Notes: generated from the letters alone by a model not told the origin. Counted from the stretch's first letter, positions 53,376-63,251 are shown. The stretch is DNA of 64,000 bases from Massilia timonae CCUG 45783 (GCF_000315425.1 NZ_JH992923.1:578554-642553); one strand, 5' to 3'. A program made the numbers and translations.

Positions 53376-54596
53376 GTGCGGGCCGCGTCCACGGCGACTG
53401 CGCCGGGCACCTTCGGGATCACCCTGATCCTGGCCGGGCTGGCGATGCTGGGGCCGTTCTCGATCAACGCCTACCTGCCGTCCTTCCGCGAGATGGCCGT
53501 CGTGCTGCGGACCGATGCGGTGGCCTTGCAGCAGACCATCTCCGTGTATTTCTTCGCTTTCGCCTTCATGTCGCTCTGGCATGGGGCGATATCGGACTCC
53601 TTCGGCCGGCGCAGAGTGGTGCTTTGGGGCCTGGCGGTCTATGCGCTGGCCTCGCTGGGCTGCGTGTTCGCCACGGCCGTGGAGCAGTTGTGGCTGCTCC
53701 GCGCGCTGCAGGGATTCTCGGCCGGCGCCGGCATCGTCATCGGTCGCGCGGTGGTGCGCGACCTGCACGAAGGTCCGCTGGCACGGCGCATGATGTCGCA
53801 GGTCGTGATGATCTTCGGGGTCGCCCCGGCGATCGCGCCGCTGGTCGGCGGCGCGCTGCAGATCGCGTTCGGCTGGCGCTCGGTGTTCCTGTTCCTGGCG
53901 CTGCTGGCCGCCGGCCTGCTGGCGGCGGTGGTGCTGCGCTTGCCCGAAACCCTGCCGCCCGAGGCGCGCCGGCCGTTCGATGTGGCGGACCTCGGACGCG
54001 GCTATCTTGCACTGCTGCGCAACCGCGGTTTCGTGGCCTGGACCCTGGCGTACGCGCTGATGTTCGGGGCCTTCTTCATCTATGTCCTGTCGGCGCCGGT
54101 GTTTGTGATGACCCACCTCGGCCTTGGGGAAGGCGACTTCATCTGGCTGTTCGGGCCGGCCACGGCCGGGCTGGTGTTCGGTTCGGCACTGGCGGGCCGG
54201 GTGGCGGTGCGCTGGTCGCTCGGGCGCACGCTGGCGGCCGCGTTCACCCTGATGGGCGCGGCAAGCGGCTACAACCTGCTAGTGGCATGGACGGCGCCGG
54301 AGGGCGCAGGCTGGTATGTCGCCTACCTGTTCGTCTTCAACCTGGGGATGTCGCTGGCGATCCCGGCCATGACCATCCGCGGCCTGGACTGTGTGCCGGA
54401 CCGCCGCGGCATGGGCTCCTCGGTCCAGCTGTTCGTGCAAACCGCTTTCAATGCCGTCCTCGCCGCCTTGATCGCGCCCTTGATGTGGGGTTCGCCGCTG
54501 TCGCTGGCTTGCGGCGCCGCCGGACTGTGGCTGTGCGCCGGCGCGGGCGTGATTGCCGCGCTGCGCCTTGCAAAAGAAAACCCGCCCGGCGCCTGA
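53376..54596 (+). CDS. MFS transporter, Bcr/CflA-like
   Basis: A 406-residue 12-helix major facilitator. The N-terminal helix (GPFSINAYLPSFREMA) and motif SDSFGRRRVVLWGL fit the Bcr/CflA drug-resistance branch. It starts with GTG immediately after the stop of the split oxygenase gene; the next ATG would cut into the first helix. It could export a toxic intermediate or the substrate. It is the last gene of the long + strand operon. Confidence 0.85.
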   Translation: MRAASTATAPGTFGITLILAGLAMLGPFSINAYLPSFREMAVVLRTDAVALQQTISVYFFAFAFMSLWHGAISDSFGRRRVVLWGLAVYALASLGCVFATAVEQLWLLRALQGFSAGAGIVIGRAVVRDLHEGPLARRMMSQVVMIFGVAPAIAPLVGGALQIAFGWRSVFLFLALLAAGLLAAVVLRLPETLPPEARRPFDVADLGRGYLALLRNRGFVAWTLAYALMFGAFFIYVLSAPVFVMTHLGLGEGDFIWLFGPATAGLVFGSALAGRVAVRWSLGRTLAAAFTLMGAASGYNLLVAWTAPEGAGWYVAYLFVFNLGMSLAIPAMTIRGLDCVPDRRGMGSSVQLFVQTAFNAVLAALIAPLMWGSPLSLACGAAGLWLCAGAGVIAALRLAKENPPGA

Positions 54597-54612
54597 CGGC
54601 GGCGGGCGGGTT
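54571..54612 (-). terminator. Intrinsic terminator of the Rieske alpha/beta operon
   Basis: AACCCGCCCG (54579-54588) pairs with CGGGCGGGTT (54603-54612); the stem continues inward past one mismatch to a TGAC loop. Read on the minus strand the stem is followed by TTTTCTTTT, so it ends minus-strand transcription 16 bp after the beta-subunit stop. The stem overlaps the last codons of the MFS gene and may also slow + strand transcription. Confidence 0.75.
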
Positions 54613-54627
54613 CGCAAGGGCGGCCGC

Positions 54628-55197
54628 TTACAGGAAGATGCCGAGATTCGGCGTTCCCAGCACGGCCTGGTCGATGATGACCTCGCGCCGCGCCAGAAGG
54701 TAGCCTTCGTCGGTCTTGCGGATCACGTCGTGGCGTTCGCACGGGATCAGGTCGAACGTGTCCTTGTCGAAGCGGTTGCGGGTCAGCAGCAGGTAGCTGT
54801 GGACCTTGAACTCATTGTCCTTGTCGGTGCGGTAGACCCGGATGTTCGACACCATGTGCTTGGTGCGCGAGGGCGGATCCTCGCCCCAGGCGCTGCGCGT
54901 GTCCATCACCCGCATCACGCGCAGCATGATCGAACGGTAGTCGTCGAACATGTGCTGCACGGTGCGCACGACCGACTTGTCCTGGTCGCGCGTGGCGCGG
55001 GTATGGCGCAGGGGCACCGTGTATTCGATGTCCTTGGCGACCATCGCGATCCAGTCGCGCAGGCGCAGCGTGTCGAAGTATTCGGCTTCGTCGTACATGA
55101 ATTCGACGATGTCGTTGTACACCTGGCTGCCGATGGCGACCCGGTTGGCGCGCACCGAAGGCGGCAGCGGCGTCGGTTCGAGCGGATTCTTTTCCAT
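54628..55197 (-). CDS. Aromatic-ring-hydroxylating dioxygenase, beta subunit
   Basis: A 189-residue small subunit with the NTF2-like fold of Rieske dioxygenase beta chains: FMYDEAEYFDTLRLRDWI near the N-terminus, RTKHMVSNIRV in the middle, and a C-terminal DEGYLLARREVIIDQ. It stabilises the alpha3beta3 hexamer. It follows the alpha gene by 41 bp with a GGAGAC site. Confidence 0.93.
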   Translation of the reverse strand: MEKNPLEPTPLPPSVRANRVAIGSQVYNDIVEFMYDEAEYFDTLRLRDWIAMVAKDIEYTVPLRHTRATRDQDKSVVRTVQHMFDDYRSIMLRVMRVMDTRSAWGEDPPSRTKHMVSNIRVYRTDKDNEFKVHSYLLLTRNRFDKDTFDLIPCERHDVIRKTDEGYLLARREVIIDQAVLGTPNLGIFL

Positions 55198-55238
55198 GTG
55201 AGTCTCCTGATGGTGTTGTAGGGGTTCGCGCTGATCGT

Positions 55239-56636
55239 TCATTCGGCGGTCATCAGCTCGTGCCAGTACTTCCACCATGCCCACTGGGTGTCGTCTTTCG
55301 TGAAGCCGTCGCCCACATGGCCGGGGCCGGGCCAGCCTTCCGGGGCGCCCTTGTCGAACTTGGCCTGGTACTTCAGGGTGATGGTCTTGCTGACCGCGCC
55401 CTTGGCCACCTCGGTCTGGTGCGGCCAGGTATCCGAGTCTTCCATCTCCACCATGCCCGAGGTGCCGAGCATCTGGACCGACTGGCGCAGCATGCGCGCC
55501 TTGAGTTCCGGCGGCGTGTCCTTCTCGGCGAAGATCCAGTTCATGAACTCGAGCTTGTCCGGTCCCTTGGGAATGTAGGCATGCAGCGCGCAGGCGCCGA
55601 CGATGGTGCCGTCCGGCTGCGGCAGGTAGATGAACTCGAACAGGCCGTTCGGGAAGAAGCCGCCGACCTGCGGCGGGCGCCAGGACATCAGCTTGAGCTG
55701 GCCGTCGTCGAAACGTTCCAGCAGTTCGGGGACCATCTCGGGCGTGATGCCCGGCGGGGGCAGGGCCCTCAAGCGCTCGACCGGGGACAGCTCGGCCGGA
55801 TCCTTGCCGGTCAGGCGGACGATCTTGCGGTCCAGGTCGATGCAGCGCATGGCGTGGCCGTGGTCGGTCCAGACTTCGCTGCCGTACATCTCGGGCGACA
55901 GGTCGGCGCCCTTGCCTTCGGCGTCCGGCTTCTTCGCGTAGGGGCCGACTTCGGCCAGCCAGCGGTGCAGTGTGAGCGTGTGGAAGCCATCGGCGGCCGA
56001 TTGCTCGCAGGCGGTTTTCCAGTTGGCGTTCAGGCGGAAGCGCTGCGGCGGGCCGAGCACCTCGAGGCCGCCCTCCGTGCGCAGGAACAGGGTATCGAAA
56101 TAGTATTTGGCGTCGCCGAAGAATTCCTCGAGGCTCGGGCCGTCGATGTTCCAGGTGGCGAAGATCAGGCCGCCGTACAGCGCCACGCGCGCCTTTTTCA
56201 GGCCCAGCTGGTCTTTCGGCGTCATGTTGCCGTGCATGCATTCCTTCTCGACGGGGGCGCCGATGAAGTCGCCGTTCGGCTTGAAGGCCCAGCCGTGGTA
56301 GATGCACATGTGAACGTTGGCATTGCCGGCGTCGTGCGTCTGCACCTTCATGGCGCGGTGCGGGCAGACGTTCAGGGAGACGTGGATCTCGTTGTCGCGG
56401 TCGCGCGCGACGATCACCGCATCGGAACCCATGTCGCGGGTGATGAAGTCGCCCTTGTTCGGGATCTCGGTCTCGTGACCCAGGAAGATCCAGGTCTTGG
56501 CGAAGATCCGCTCCATCTCCAGCTCGTACAGCTCCGGATCGGACAAGGCCCGTACCTTGACCTCGCGTGTCTCGTGATTGATCAGGTCCGAGATCCTGGT
56601 CCCGTCCCGCAGTCTCGTTTCGGCATTCTGGTGCAT
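55239..56636 (-). CDS. Aromatic-ring-hydroxylating dioxygenase, alpha subunit
   Basis: A 465-residue alpha subunit with both centres intact: Rieske ligands C91-H93 and C111-H114 (CPHR, CIYHGW) and the mononuclear-iron motif with H219 and H224 plus the bridging D216 (AADGFHTLTLH). A late Asp ligand lies in MEDSDTW. It should cis-dihydroxylate an aromatic ring; reductase and ferredoxin are not adjacent, so the FAD reductase at 30.3 kb may serve it. It has a GGAGAC site and the palindromic promoter upstream. Confidence 0.95.
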   Translation of the reverse strand: MHQNAETRLRDGTRISDLINHETREVKVRALSDPELYELEMERIFAKTWIFLGHETEIPNKGDFITRDMGSDAVIVARDRDNEIHVSLNVCPHRAMKVQTHDAGNANVHMCIYHGWAFKPNGDFIGAPVEKECMHGNMTPKDQLGLKKARVALYGGLIFATWNIDGPSLEEFFGDAKYYFDTLFLRTEGGLEVLGPPQRFRLNANWKTACEQSAADGFHTLTLHRWLAEVGPYAKKPDAEGKGADLSPEMYGSEVWTDHGHAMRCIDLDRKIVRLTGKDPAELSPVERLRALPPPGITPEMVPELLERFDDGQLKLMSWRPPQVGGFFPNGLFEFIYLPQPDGTIVGACALHAYIPKGPDKLEFMNWIFAEKDTPPELKARMLRQSVQMLGTSGMVEMEDSDTWPHQTEVAKGAVSKTITLKYQAKFDKGAPEGWPGPGHVGDGFTKDDTQWAWWKYWHELMTAE

Positions 56637-56666
56637 CGTTGTCTCCTTTGTTTTACCTTCTTTTTA

Positions 56667-56694
56667 ATTGTACACAAATAAGAAGTATGTTCAA
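56667..56694 (-). promoter_or_regulatory. Promoter and 27-bp operator palindrome (site 8) of the Rieske operon
   Basis: On the + strand TTGTACACAA-N7-GTATGTTCAA spans 56668-56694. Read on the minus strand it contains TTGAAC (56694-56689) and TACAAT (56672-56667), 16 bp apart, exactly as in site 1. The palindrome therefore coincides with the promoter core, and a bound repressor would block polymerase. The alpha-subunit start is 31 bp downstream. Confidence 0.65.
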
Positions 56695-56754
56695 CAAATG
56701 AATGCGGTGGGCGCGAATTATTTCACCGTGCGGGTACAAAGAAAGACAACGGTG

Positions 56755-57222
56755 CTAGGCCTGTTCCGTCGCCGCGCTTTCGGTGGGGCTGCGGCGCAGG
56801 ACGACGGGAGTGCCGCCCAGGCGTTTTTTCACGAGCCACTGGGCCAGTGAGGCGTCCATGTAATCGGCATGGGCCGGGAACCAGCGGCTCAGTTCCCGCG
56901 CGAGGGCGCGGCAGGTCGCCTCATGCCCGCCGCCCGCCAGCAGGGCGCGCACTTCATGCACCGACGCCAGGACGGCCTTGTGTTCATCGATGTGGCACTC
57001 GGCGGCGGGGAAGCCGGTGGCGAGCATCGACTGGCGTTCGTCCTCGAAGTGGCGCTCGGCGTGGCCGGCGAAGTCATCGAGCAGGCGCGCGAGCTCGGCG
57101 TCGGGAGCCGCCAGCATGGCGCCGACGAGCTCGACGAACTCGCGGTGGGTGGCGTCCATGGCCTCATGGCCGACCAGGAAACGGTCGGACCAGGTGAAGA
57201 GTTCTTCGGTGTTCGCCGACAT
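56755..57222 (-). CDS. Bacteriohemerythrin
   Basis: A 155-residue four-helix hemerythrin. Probable di-iron ligands are H26, H58, E62, H77, H81, H118 and D123 (motifs HAERHFEDE, CHIDEH, PAHADYMD). It binds O2 and may deliver it to, or scavenge it near, oxygen-dependent enzymes. It lies upstream of the Rieske operon on the same strand. It ends 61 bp before the Rieske operator, so it may be read as a separate unit. Confidence 0.93.
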   Translation of the reverse strand: MSANTEELFTWSDRFLVGHEAMDATHREFVELVGAMLAAPDAELARLLDDFAGHAERHFEDERQSMLATGFPAAECHIDEHKAVLASVHEVRALLAGGGHEATCRALARELSRWFPAHADYMDASLAQWLVKKRLGGTPVVLRRSPTESAATEQA

Positions 57223-57249
57223 GTGCTTGCCTCGCTAAAAGAAATGTGT

Positions 57250-57284
57250 GACACTTTTTGATAAAGTGTCTACCAAAAATGGTA
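57250..57284. promoter_or_regulatory. Palindromes in the hemerythrin/glutathione peroxidase divergent region
   Basis: GACACTTT-TTGAT-AAAGTGTC (57250-57270) is a perfect 8-bp inverted repeat, followed at once by TACCA-AAAA-TGGTA (57271-57284). A -35-like GTGACA overlaps the first. They sit 28 bp and 53 bp from the two start codons and may control both genes. This is different from the 27-bp pathway motif. Confidence 0.5.
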
Positions 57285-57336
57285 GCACAGGTTTGCAGGC
57301 CTTCTGCAAAATCGAAATCGAAAGGGCGCACGCACG

Positions 57337-57891
57337 ATGGAAACGCAGATCGCCGGGGTACCGTTCCGGCTGATGGATGGCAGCGAAGCGACGCTGGCCG
57401 ACTATGCCGGCAAAGTCGTACTGGTCGTCAACGTCGCTTCGCAATGCGGGCTCACTCCCCAGTACGAAGGCCTGCAGCGGTTGTTCGATATCCGGCGCGG
57501 CGACGGACTGGTAGTGGTGGGCTTCCCCGCGAATGATTTTGGCGCCCAGGAGCCGGGCAACAACGAGACGATTGCCCGTTTCTGCGAGACCAGCTTCGGC
57601 GTGGACTTCCCGCTTGCGCAAAAAGTCGCCGTCACCGGCCCCGGGCGGCATCCTCTGTACCGTGAGCTGACGCGGCTGCAGCCTCAGGCGATCGATCCTG
57701 CCGGCGGCGCCATGCGGGCCAGGCTCGCAGGCTACGGCCACCAGCCGGCTGATCCCTCGGATGTCCTGTGGAACTTCGAAAAGTTCCTGATCGGGCGTGA
57801 CGGCCGCGTCACTGCGCGTTTCAGTCCGGACGTCGCGCCGGACCATCCAGTACTGGTGGAATCGATCGAACGTGAGTTACGGAAGACCTGA
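57337..57891 (+). CDS. Glutathione peroxidase-family protein
   Basis: A 184-residue thiol peroxidase with peroxidatic C37 (NVASQCGLTPQY), the Gln in FPANDFGAQEPG and the WNFEKFLI segment with Trp and Asn, completing the catalytic tetrad. It reduces hydrogen or lipid peroxides using glutathione or thioredoxin. It is divergent from hemerythrin and 71 bp before a thiolase gene. Confidence 0.93.
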   Translation: METQIAGVPFRLMDGSEATLADYAGKVVLVVNVASQCGLTPQYEGLQRLFDIRRGDGLVVVGFPANDFGAQEPGNNETIARFCETSFGVDFPLAQKVAVTGPGRHPLYRELTRLQPQAIDPAGGAMRARLAGYGHQPADPSDVLWNFEKFLIGRDGRVTARFSPDVAPDHPVLVESIERELRKT

Positions 57892-57962
57892 GGCTGCCGC
57901 ATCCGGTCTTCTCCGAGAACGCCTCGGCGCGAGTAAGCAATTTCTATTGTTAGGAGCAGGGT

Positions 57963-59144
57963 ATGAAACGAGAAGTGGTCATCGTCAGCGGCGTGCGAAC
58001 CGCCATCGGCGGCTTCGGCGGAAGCCTGAAGGATTTTCCGCCAACCGAGCTGGCGGCACGCGTGACCCGCGAAGCGCTGCTGCGTGCACGCGTCAGCGGT
58101 TCGGAAGTCGGCCATGTGGTGTTCGGCAGCGTGATCCACACCGAGCCGAAAGACATGTACCTGGCGCGGGTGGCGGCCGTTAACGCTGGAATCGGTCATG
58201 AAACGCCTGCCTTGAGCGTCAACCGGCTGTGCGGTTCAGGCCTGCAGGCCGTCATCAGCGCGGCGCAGGCGGTGCTGCTGGGAGACGCGGATGTCGCCGT
58301 TGCCGGTGGCGCCGAGAGCATGAGCAGGGCGCCGCATTCCACGGGCGCCGTACGCTGGGGCAACCGCATGGGCGAGGTCACGTTCACCGACATGATGACC
58401 GGCGCCCTGACTGATCCATTCCACGCCGTTCATATGGGGATCACGGCCGAGAACGTGGCTGAACGTTACATGGTTTCGCGCGAGGAGCAGGACTCCCTGG
58501 CCCTGGAATCGCACCGCCGCGCCGCCAATGCGACCGCATCCGGATACTTTGCAGAGCAGATTCTCCCCATTGCCGTCAAGACCCGCAAGGGCGAAGTAAG
58601 CTTCCTGAATGACGAACATGTGCGCAGCGATACGACGATCGAAAGCCTGGGGGCGATGCGTTCTGCCTTCAAGAAGGAGGGCAGTGTCACCGCTGGCAAT
58701 GCGTCCGGACTGAACGACGGCGCCGCCGCACTCGTGCTGATGGAGCGTAGCGTCGCCGAGCAGCGCGGCGTCAAGCCGCTGGCGCGCCTGGTGGCGTATG
58801 CACATGCGGGCGTCGATCCGGAATATATGGGCATTGGGCCGGTTCCTGCCAGCCGCAAGGCGCTCGAGCGCGCAGGCTTGAGCATAGCCGACATCGATGT
58901 GATCGAAGCGAACGAGGCGTTTGCGGCGCAGGCCTGTGCCGTAGCCAGGGAGCTCGGGCTGGACCCGGCCAGGGTCAATCCAAACGGCTCGGGCATCGGC
59001 CTGGGGCACCCGATCGGCGCGACCGGAGCGATCATCACGGTGAAGGCATTGTATGAGTTGCAGCGTACTGGCGGCCGTTATGCCCTGGTCACGATGTGCA
59101 TCGGCGGTGGGCAAGGTATCGCTGCAATTTTCGAACGTTTGTAG
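57963..59144 (+). CDS. Acetyl-CoA acetyltransferase (thiolase)
   Basis: A 393-residue thiolase with nucleophile C90 (NRLCGSG), NEAFAAQACAVA, GHPIGATGAI and CIGGGQG with the second active Cys. This is the biosynthetic/PhaA-AtoB-like form that makes or splits acetoacetyl-CoA. It has its own GGAGCAGG ribosome binding site. It looks like a general-metabolism gene rather than part of the catabolic island, though it could finish degradation. Confidence 0.93.
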   Translation: MKREVVIVSGVRTAIGGFGGSLKDFPPTELAARVTREALLRARVSGSEVGHVVFGSVIHTEPKDMYLARVAAVNAGIGHETPALSVNRLCGSGLQAVISAAQAVLLGDADVAVAGGAESMSRAPHSTGAVRWGNRMGEVTFTDMMTGALTDPFHAVHMGITAENVAERYMVSREEQDSLALESHRRAANATASGYFAEQILPIAVKTRKGEVSFLNDEHVRSDTTIESLGAMRSAFKKEGSVTAGNASGLNDGAAALVLMERSVAEQRGVKPLARLVAYAHAGVDPEYMGIGPVPASRKALERAGLSIADIDVIEANEAFAAQACAVARELGLDPARVNPNGSGIGLGHPIGATGAIITVKALYELQRTGGRYALVTMCIGGGQGIAAIFERL

Positions 59145-59174
59145 CCTGGAAAATCTCTTATAAGGTGCTTCACC

Positions 59175-61640
59175 ATGACCAAGTTGTTCGATGCTGGGCT
59201 GGACGTACTGATTCCGGCGACCGCCCTGACCAAAGGCGTGTACGTCGCGTCGTTCGAAAACCTGCGCATGACCGACGTCGAGTCGGTCGGCGGCAAGAAC
59301 GCCTCGCTCGGCGAGATGATCTCGCAGCTGGCGAATGCCGGCGTGCGCGTGCCGGGCGGCTTCGCCACCACGGCCGATGCCTTCCGCGATTTCCTCGAGC
59401 ATAGCGACGGCGGCCCATCCTTGGCCCAGCGCATCGCCACCCGCCTCGAAGGCCTCGACATCGACGACGTCCGTGCGCTGGCAAGCGCCGGCGCCGAGAT
59501 CCGCCAGTGGATCGTCGACACCCCGTTCCAGCCGCGCCTGGAACAGGAAATCCGCGAGTTCTACGAACGCCTGGTCGCCGACTCCGACACCGAAGTCTCC
59601 TTCGCCGTGCGTTCCTCCGCCACCGCCGAAGACCTGCCGGACGCGTCCTTCGCCGGCCAGCAGGAGACCTTCCTGAACGTGGTCGGCATCGACAACGTGC
59701 TCGAAGCGATGAAGCACGTCTTCGCCTCGCTCTACAACGACCGCGCGATCTCCTACCGCGTTCATAAAGGCTTCACCCACGCCGAAGTGGCGCTGTCGGC
59801 CGGTGTGCAGCGCATGGTGCGTTCCGACACCGGCGCGGCCGGCGTGATGTTCACCATCGATACCGAGTCCGGCTTCAAGGACGTGGTCTTCGTCACCTCG
59901 AGCTACGGCCTGGGCGAGACCGTGGTGCAGGGTGCGGTCAATCCGGACGAGTTCTACGTGCACAAGCCGATGCTGGCGCAGGGCAAGCTGCCGGTCATCC
60001 GCCGCAACATCGGCTCCAAGCTGATCAAGATGGAGTTCACCAACGAAGCCAAGGCCGGCCGTTCGGTGCGCACCGTCGACGTTCCGATCGAGATGCGCAA
60101 CCGTTACTCCCTGACCGATGCCGAAGTGGTCGAGCTGGCCAAGTACGCCGTCATCATCGAGAACCACTACGGCCGTCCGATGGACATCGAGTGGGGCAAG
60201 GACGGCCGCGACGGCAAGCTCTACATCCTGCAGGCGCGTCCGGAAACCGTGAAGTCGCAGCAGAAGGCCACCGATGCCCAGCAGCGCTTCAGTCTGAAGG
60301 GCACGGGCACGGTATTGACCTCCGGCCGCGCGATCGGCCAGAAGATCGGCGCCGGTCCGGTGCGCGTGATCCACGACCCGAGCGAGATGGAACGCGTGCA
60401 GCCGGGCGACGTGCTGGTGGCCGACATGACCGACCCGAACTGGGAGCCGGTCATGAAGCGCGCCTCCGCCATCGTCACCAACCGCGGGGGCCGCACCTGC
60501 CACGCGGCGATCATCGCCCGTGAGCTGGGCGTGCCGGCGGTGGTCGGCTGCGGCGACGCCACCGACGCGCTGAAGGACGGCACGTTTGTCACCGTCTCGT
60601 GCGCCGAAGGCGACGAAGGCAAGATCTACGACGGCCTGCTGGAAACCGAGATCACCGAAGTCTCGCGCGGCGAGCTGCCGCCGATCCCGACCAAGATCAT
60701 GCTCAACGTCGGCAACCCGCAGCTGGCCTTCGACTTCCAGTCGGTGCCGAACAACGGCGTCGGTCTCGCGCGCCTCGAGTTCATCATCAACAACAACATC
60801 GGCGTGCACCCGAAGGCCATCCTCGAGTACCCGAACATCGACGTCGACCTCAAAAAAGCGGTTGAGTCGGTGGGCTGCGGCCATGCCTCGCCGCGCGCCT
60901 TCTATGTCGACAAGCTGGCCGAGGGTGTGGCGACCATTGCCGCGGCCTTCTGGCCCAAGCCGGTGATCGTGCGCCTGTCCGACTTCAAGTCGAACGAGTA
61001 CAAGAAGCTGATCGGCGGTTCGCGCTACGAGCCGGACGAGGAAAACCCGATGCTGGGCTTCCGCGGCGCCGCGCGCTACCTGGCCGAGGACTTCGCCGAG
61101 TCCTTCGAGATGGAATGCATGGCCATGAAGCGCGTGCGCGAGGACATGGGCCTGACCAACGTCGAGCTGATGATTCCTTTCGTGCGCACCCTGGGCCAGG
61201 CCGAGAAGGTCATCGAGCTGCTGGCGAAGTACGGCCTGAAGCGCGGCGAAGGTGGAGGCGCAGGCGGCCTGCGCGTCATCATGATGTGCGAAGTGCCGTC
61301 CAACGCCATCCTGGCCGAGCAGTTCCTGCAGTATTTCGACGGCTTCTCGATCGGTTCGAACGACCTGACCCAGCTGACGCTGGGCCTGGACCGCGACTCC
61401 GGCATGGAGTTGCTGGCCAAGGACTTCGATGAGCGCGACCCGGCGGTGAAGGCCATGCTGTCGCTGGCAATCAAGGCCTGCCGCGCGCAGGGCAAGTACA
61501 TCGGCATCTGCGGCCAGGGTCCGTCGGACCATCCCGACTTCGCGCAGTGGCTGGTCGATGAGGGTATCGAGTCGATGTCGCTCAATCCGGACTCGGTGAT
61601 CGAGACGTGGCAGAGGCTGGCAGGGCACCAGGCGACATGA
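59175..61640 (+). CDS. ppsA: Phosphoenolpyruvate synthase
   Basis: An 821-residue PEP synthase, slightly longer than the usual 790-800. It has the N-terminal ATP-grasp domain ([12 protein letters not shown]), the central phosphohistidine site ([15 protein letters not shown]) and the C-terminal TIM barrel ([17 protein letters not shown]). It converts pyruvate and ATP to PEP for gluconeogenesis, needed when growing on acetyl-CoA or pyruvate-yielding substrates. The chosen start adds about 25 residues before the conserved start; ATG 59268 is an alternative. Strong C/G-ending codon bias indicates high expression. Confidence 0.95.
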   Translation: MTKLFDAGLDVLIPATALTKGVYVASFENLRMTDVESVGGKNASLGEMISQLANAGVRVPGGFATTADAFRDFLEHSDGGPSLAQRIATRLEGLDIDDVRALASAGAEIRQWIVDTPFQPRLEQEIREFYERLVADSDTEVSFAVRSSATAEDLPDASFAGQQETFLNVVGIDNVLEAMKHVFASLYNDRAISYRVHKGFTHAEVALSAGVQRMVRSDTGAAGVMFTIDTESGFKDVVFVTSSYGLGETVVQGAVNPDEFYVHKPMLAQGKLPVIRRNIGSKLIKMEFTNEAKAGRSVRTVDVPIEMRNRYSLTDAEVVELAKYAVIIENHYGRPMDIEWGKDGRDGKLYILQARPETVKSQQKATDAQQRFSLKGTGTVLTSGRAIGQKIGAGPVRVIHDPSEMERVQPGDVLVADMTDPNWEPVMKRASAIVTNRGGRTCHAAIIARELGVPAVVGCGDATDALKDGTFVTVSCAEGDEGKIYDGLLETEITEVSRGELPPIPTKIMLNVGNPQLAFDFQSVPNNGVGLARLEFIINNNIGVHPKAILEYPNIDVDLKKAVESVGCGHASPRAFYVDKLAEGVATIAAAFWPKPVIVRLSDFKSNEYKKLIGGSRYEPDEENPMLGFRGAARYLAEDFAESFEMECMAMKRVREDMGLTNVELMIPFVRTLGQAEKVIELLAKYGLKRGEGGGAGGLRVIMMCEVPSNAILAEQFLQYFDGFSIGSNDLTQLTLGLDRDSGMELLAKDFDERDPAVKAMLSLAIKACRAQGKYIGICGQGPSDHPDFAQWLVDEGIESMSLNPDSVIETWQRLAGHQAT

Positions 61641-61696
61641 TGAGATCAGGTTTCCCCGACGATTGCACGGCCGGGTCGATCCAAATTCAGGTCTAA

Positions 61697-62005
61697 AATG
61701 ATATTCCGGAAGTGCAGCGGCTGGGCATCCAGCCTGGCCGGCCGATCACGATCGCGTCGCGCCGCGGGGAGGTGGTGCTCTACGCCCGCGCTGACGACAG
61801 TTCGCCGGTGGGCGCGGTCTTCGTACCGTTCTGCTACTACGAGGCGGCGATCAACCGCCTGACGAACGCAGCGCTCGATCCGTTCGGCAAAATCCCGGAA
61901 TTCAAGTATTGCGCCATCAAGATCAGTCCCGGCGGAGTCATGGCCCGGCAAGGCAGTTACGGTGGCGGCCAGATCCTCGCCGGATACGCGAAAGCGGCAA
62001 AATGA
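61697..62005 (+). pseudogene. C-terminal relic of a formate dehydrogenase alpha subunit
   Basis: About 100 codons beginning after an in-frame stop (TAA 61694-61696) encode the end of a molybdopterin-dinucleotide-binding domain: RLGIQPGRPITIASRRGEV, AVFVPFCYYEAAINRLTN, LDPFGKIPEFKYCAIKI. This is the C-terminus of FdhA-type oxidoreductases, whose full length is about 950 residues; the rest of the gene is absent. No proper start or ribosome binding site is present, so it is a deletion remnant. Confidence 0.75.
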
Positions 62006-62171
62006 TTCGCCACGATCTGCCCAATGGTTATCCGCTATCGTCCTGCGCAAGCAGCAGCTTGTCCTGCCTTGTCATTAACATCCCAGGATGGGGTTCCTGT
62101 GTCAGAACTGGACAAAATCGCAATGGCTGCAGCGAGGTCTGGCGCATGGATGGATTGATGTAGTGCCAGCG

Positions 62172-63098
62172 TCAAGCAAGTGCGGGCGCCGGCAGCCACG
62201 GGTCGCTGTCCGGACGCGGGAACTGGGCGGCCATGAAGTCGACGAAGCTGCGCACCTTGGCTGACAGCAGGCGCCGGCTCGGGTAGACCATCATCACCGA
62301 AAGCTGGCCCACGTGGTGGCCCTGCAGCAGCTGCACCAGGCGGCCGCTCTCGAAGTCATCCTCGAGCGTAAACGAGGAGCGCAGCATGATGCCCATCCCG
62401 GCCAGCGCCCCCTGGCGCAGGATGTCCCCGCTGTTGGACACCATCCGGCTCGTGATGGGGACATGCACCACCTCGTCGTTCCACGCCACCGGCCAGGTGT
62501 GGCGCAGCTGCTCGAAGGCGAAGTTCAGGCAGTCGTGCTGCGCGATGTCTGATGGCTTGCCCGGGGCGCCACGGCGCGCCAGGTAGTCCGGCGCGGCGCT
62601 CAGCACCACGTTCGAGGTCGCGAGCTGGCGCACAATCATGCTGGCGTCCAGCTTTTGCAGGCCGATGAAGATGCCTACATCGAAACCCTGTTCGACCAGG
62701 TCGACATCGTGGTCGGCCAGCGTGACGTCGAGCACCACGTCCGGGGTGGCCTGTGCAAAGCGCGGCAGCAGCCGGGCGAGTTGCGCCTTACCGAAGGCAG
62801 GATGGCAGTAGATGCGCAGGGTGCCGCTCGGCTGTTGCGAGCTGGACGAGGCGGCGGCGTCGGCGTCGTCGATGTCGAGCAAAATCTGGCGCACCCGGTC
62901 GAGGTACTGCTGGCCGGTCTCGGTCAGCGACAGGCGGCGTGTCGTGCGGTTCAGCAGGCGGGTGCCGAGGTGGGTCTCAAGGTCGGCGACATTACGCGTG
63001 ACGACAGCGGCCGACATCCCCAGCGCGGCGGCCGCTCCCGCAAAGCTGCCGTGGTCCACTACCTTCACAAACACGCGCATCGAGACCAGCCTGTCCAT
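62172..63098 (-). CDS. LysR-family transcriptional regulator
   Basis: A 308-residue LysR protein with the N-terminal winged helix (GSFAGAAAALGMSAAVVTRNVADLE) and a two-lobed effector domain. It resembles the large group controlling detoxification or local metabolic genes. It is divergent from a small exported protein gene; the 153 bp between contain its promoter. GGAGCAGGG lies before the ATG. Confidence 0.93.
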   Translation of the reverse strand: MDRLVSMRVFVKVVDHGSFAGAAAALGMSAAVVTRNVADLETHLGTRLLNRTTRRLSLTETGQQYLDRVRQILLDIDDADAAASSSSQQPSGTLRIYCHPAFGKAQLARLLPRFAQATPDVVLDVTLADHDVDLVEQGFDVGIFIGLQKLDASMIVRQLATSNVVLSAAPDYLARRGAPGKPSDIAQHDCLNFAFEQLRHTWPVAWNDEVVHVPITSRMVSNSGDILRQGALAGMGIMLRSSFTLEDDFESGRLVQLLQGHHVGQLSVMMVYPSRRLLSAKVRSFVDFMAAQFPRPDSDPWLPAPALA

Positions 63099-63124
63099 CC
63101 CTGCTCCTGATTATTCCAATATAC

Positions 63125-63139
63125 GCAATTATACATTGC
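63125..63139 (-). promoter_or_regulatory. LysR promoter -10 and LysR-box-like repeat
   Basis: On the minus strand TATAAT (63133-63128) lies 30 bp before the LysR start codon; no good -35 is seen. It sits inside GCAAT-TATAC-ATTGC (63125-63139), an inverted repeat of the size of a LysR box, suggesting autoregulation. Confidence 0.5.
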
Positions 63140-63251
63140 CCGAAAAGCTCTTTATTGCGGGCGCTGCAATGTCTAGACTGTTTGCATTCCCGAGCGACAA
63201 AGCTGTCCAACACGCTTCGCCTGCCCGGTCTTTCATCTTGAGGAGAAAGTC

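Noticed and set aside
58236..61628. Very long antisense open frame (1130 codons) opposite the thiolase and ppsA genes
   Set aside because: It mirrors highly biased C/G-ending codons of the true genes, shows no recognisable domain and has no ribosome binding site.
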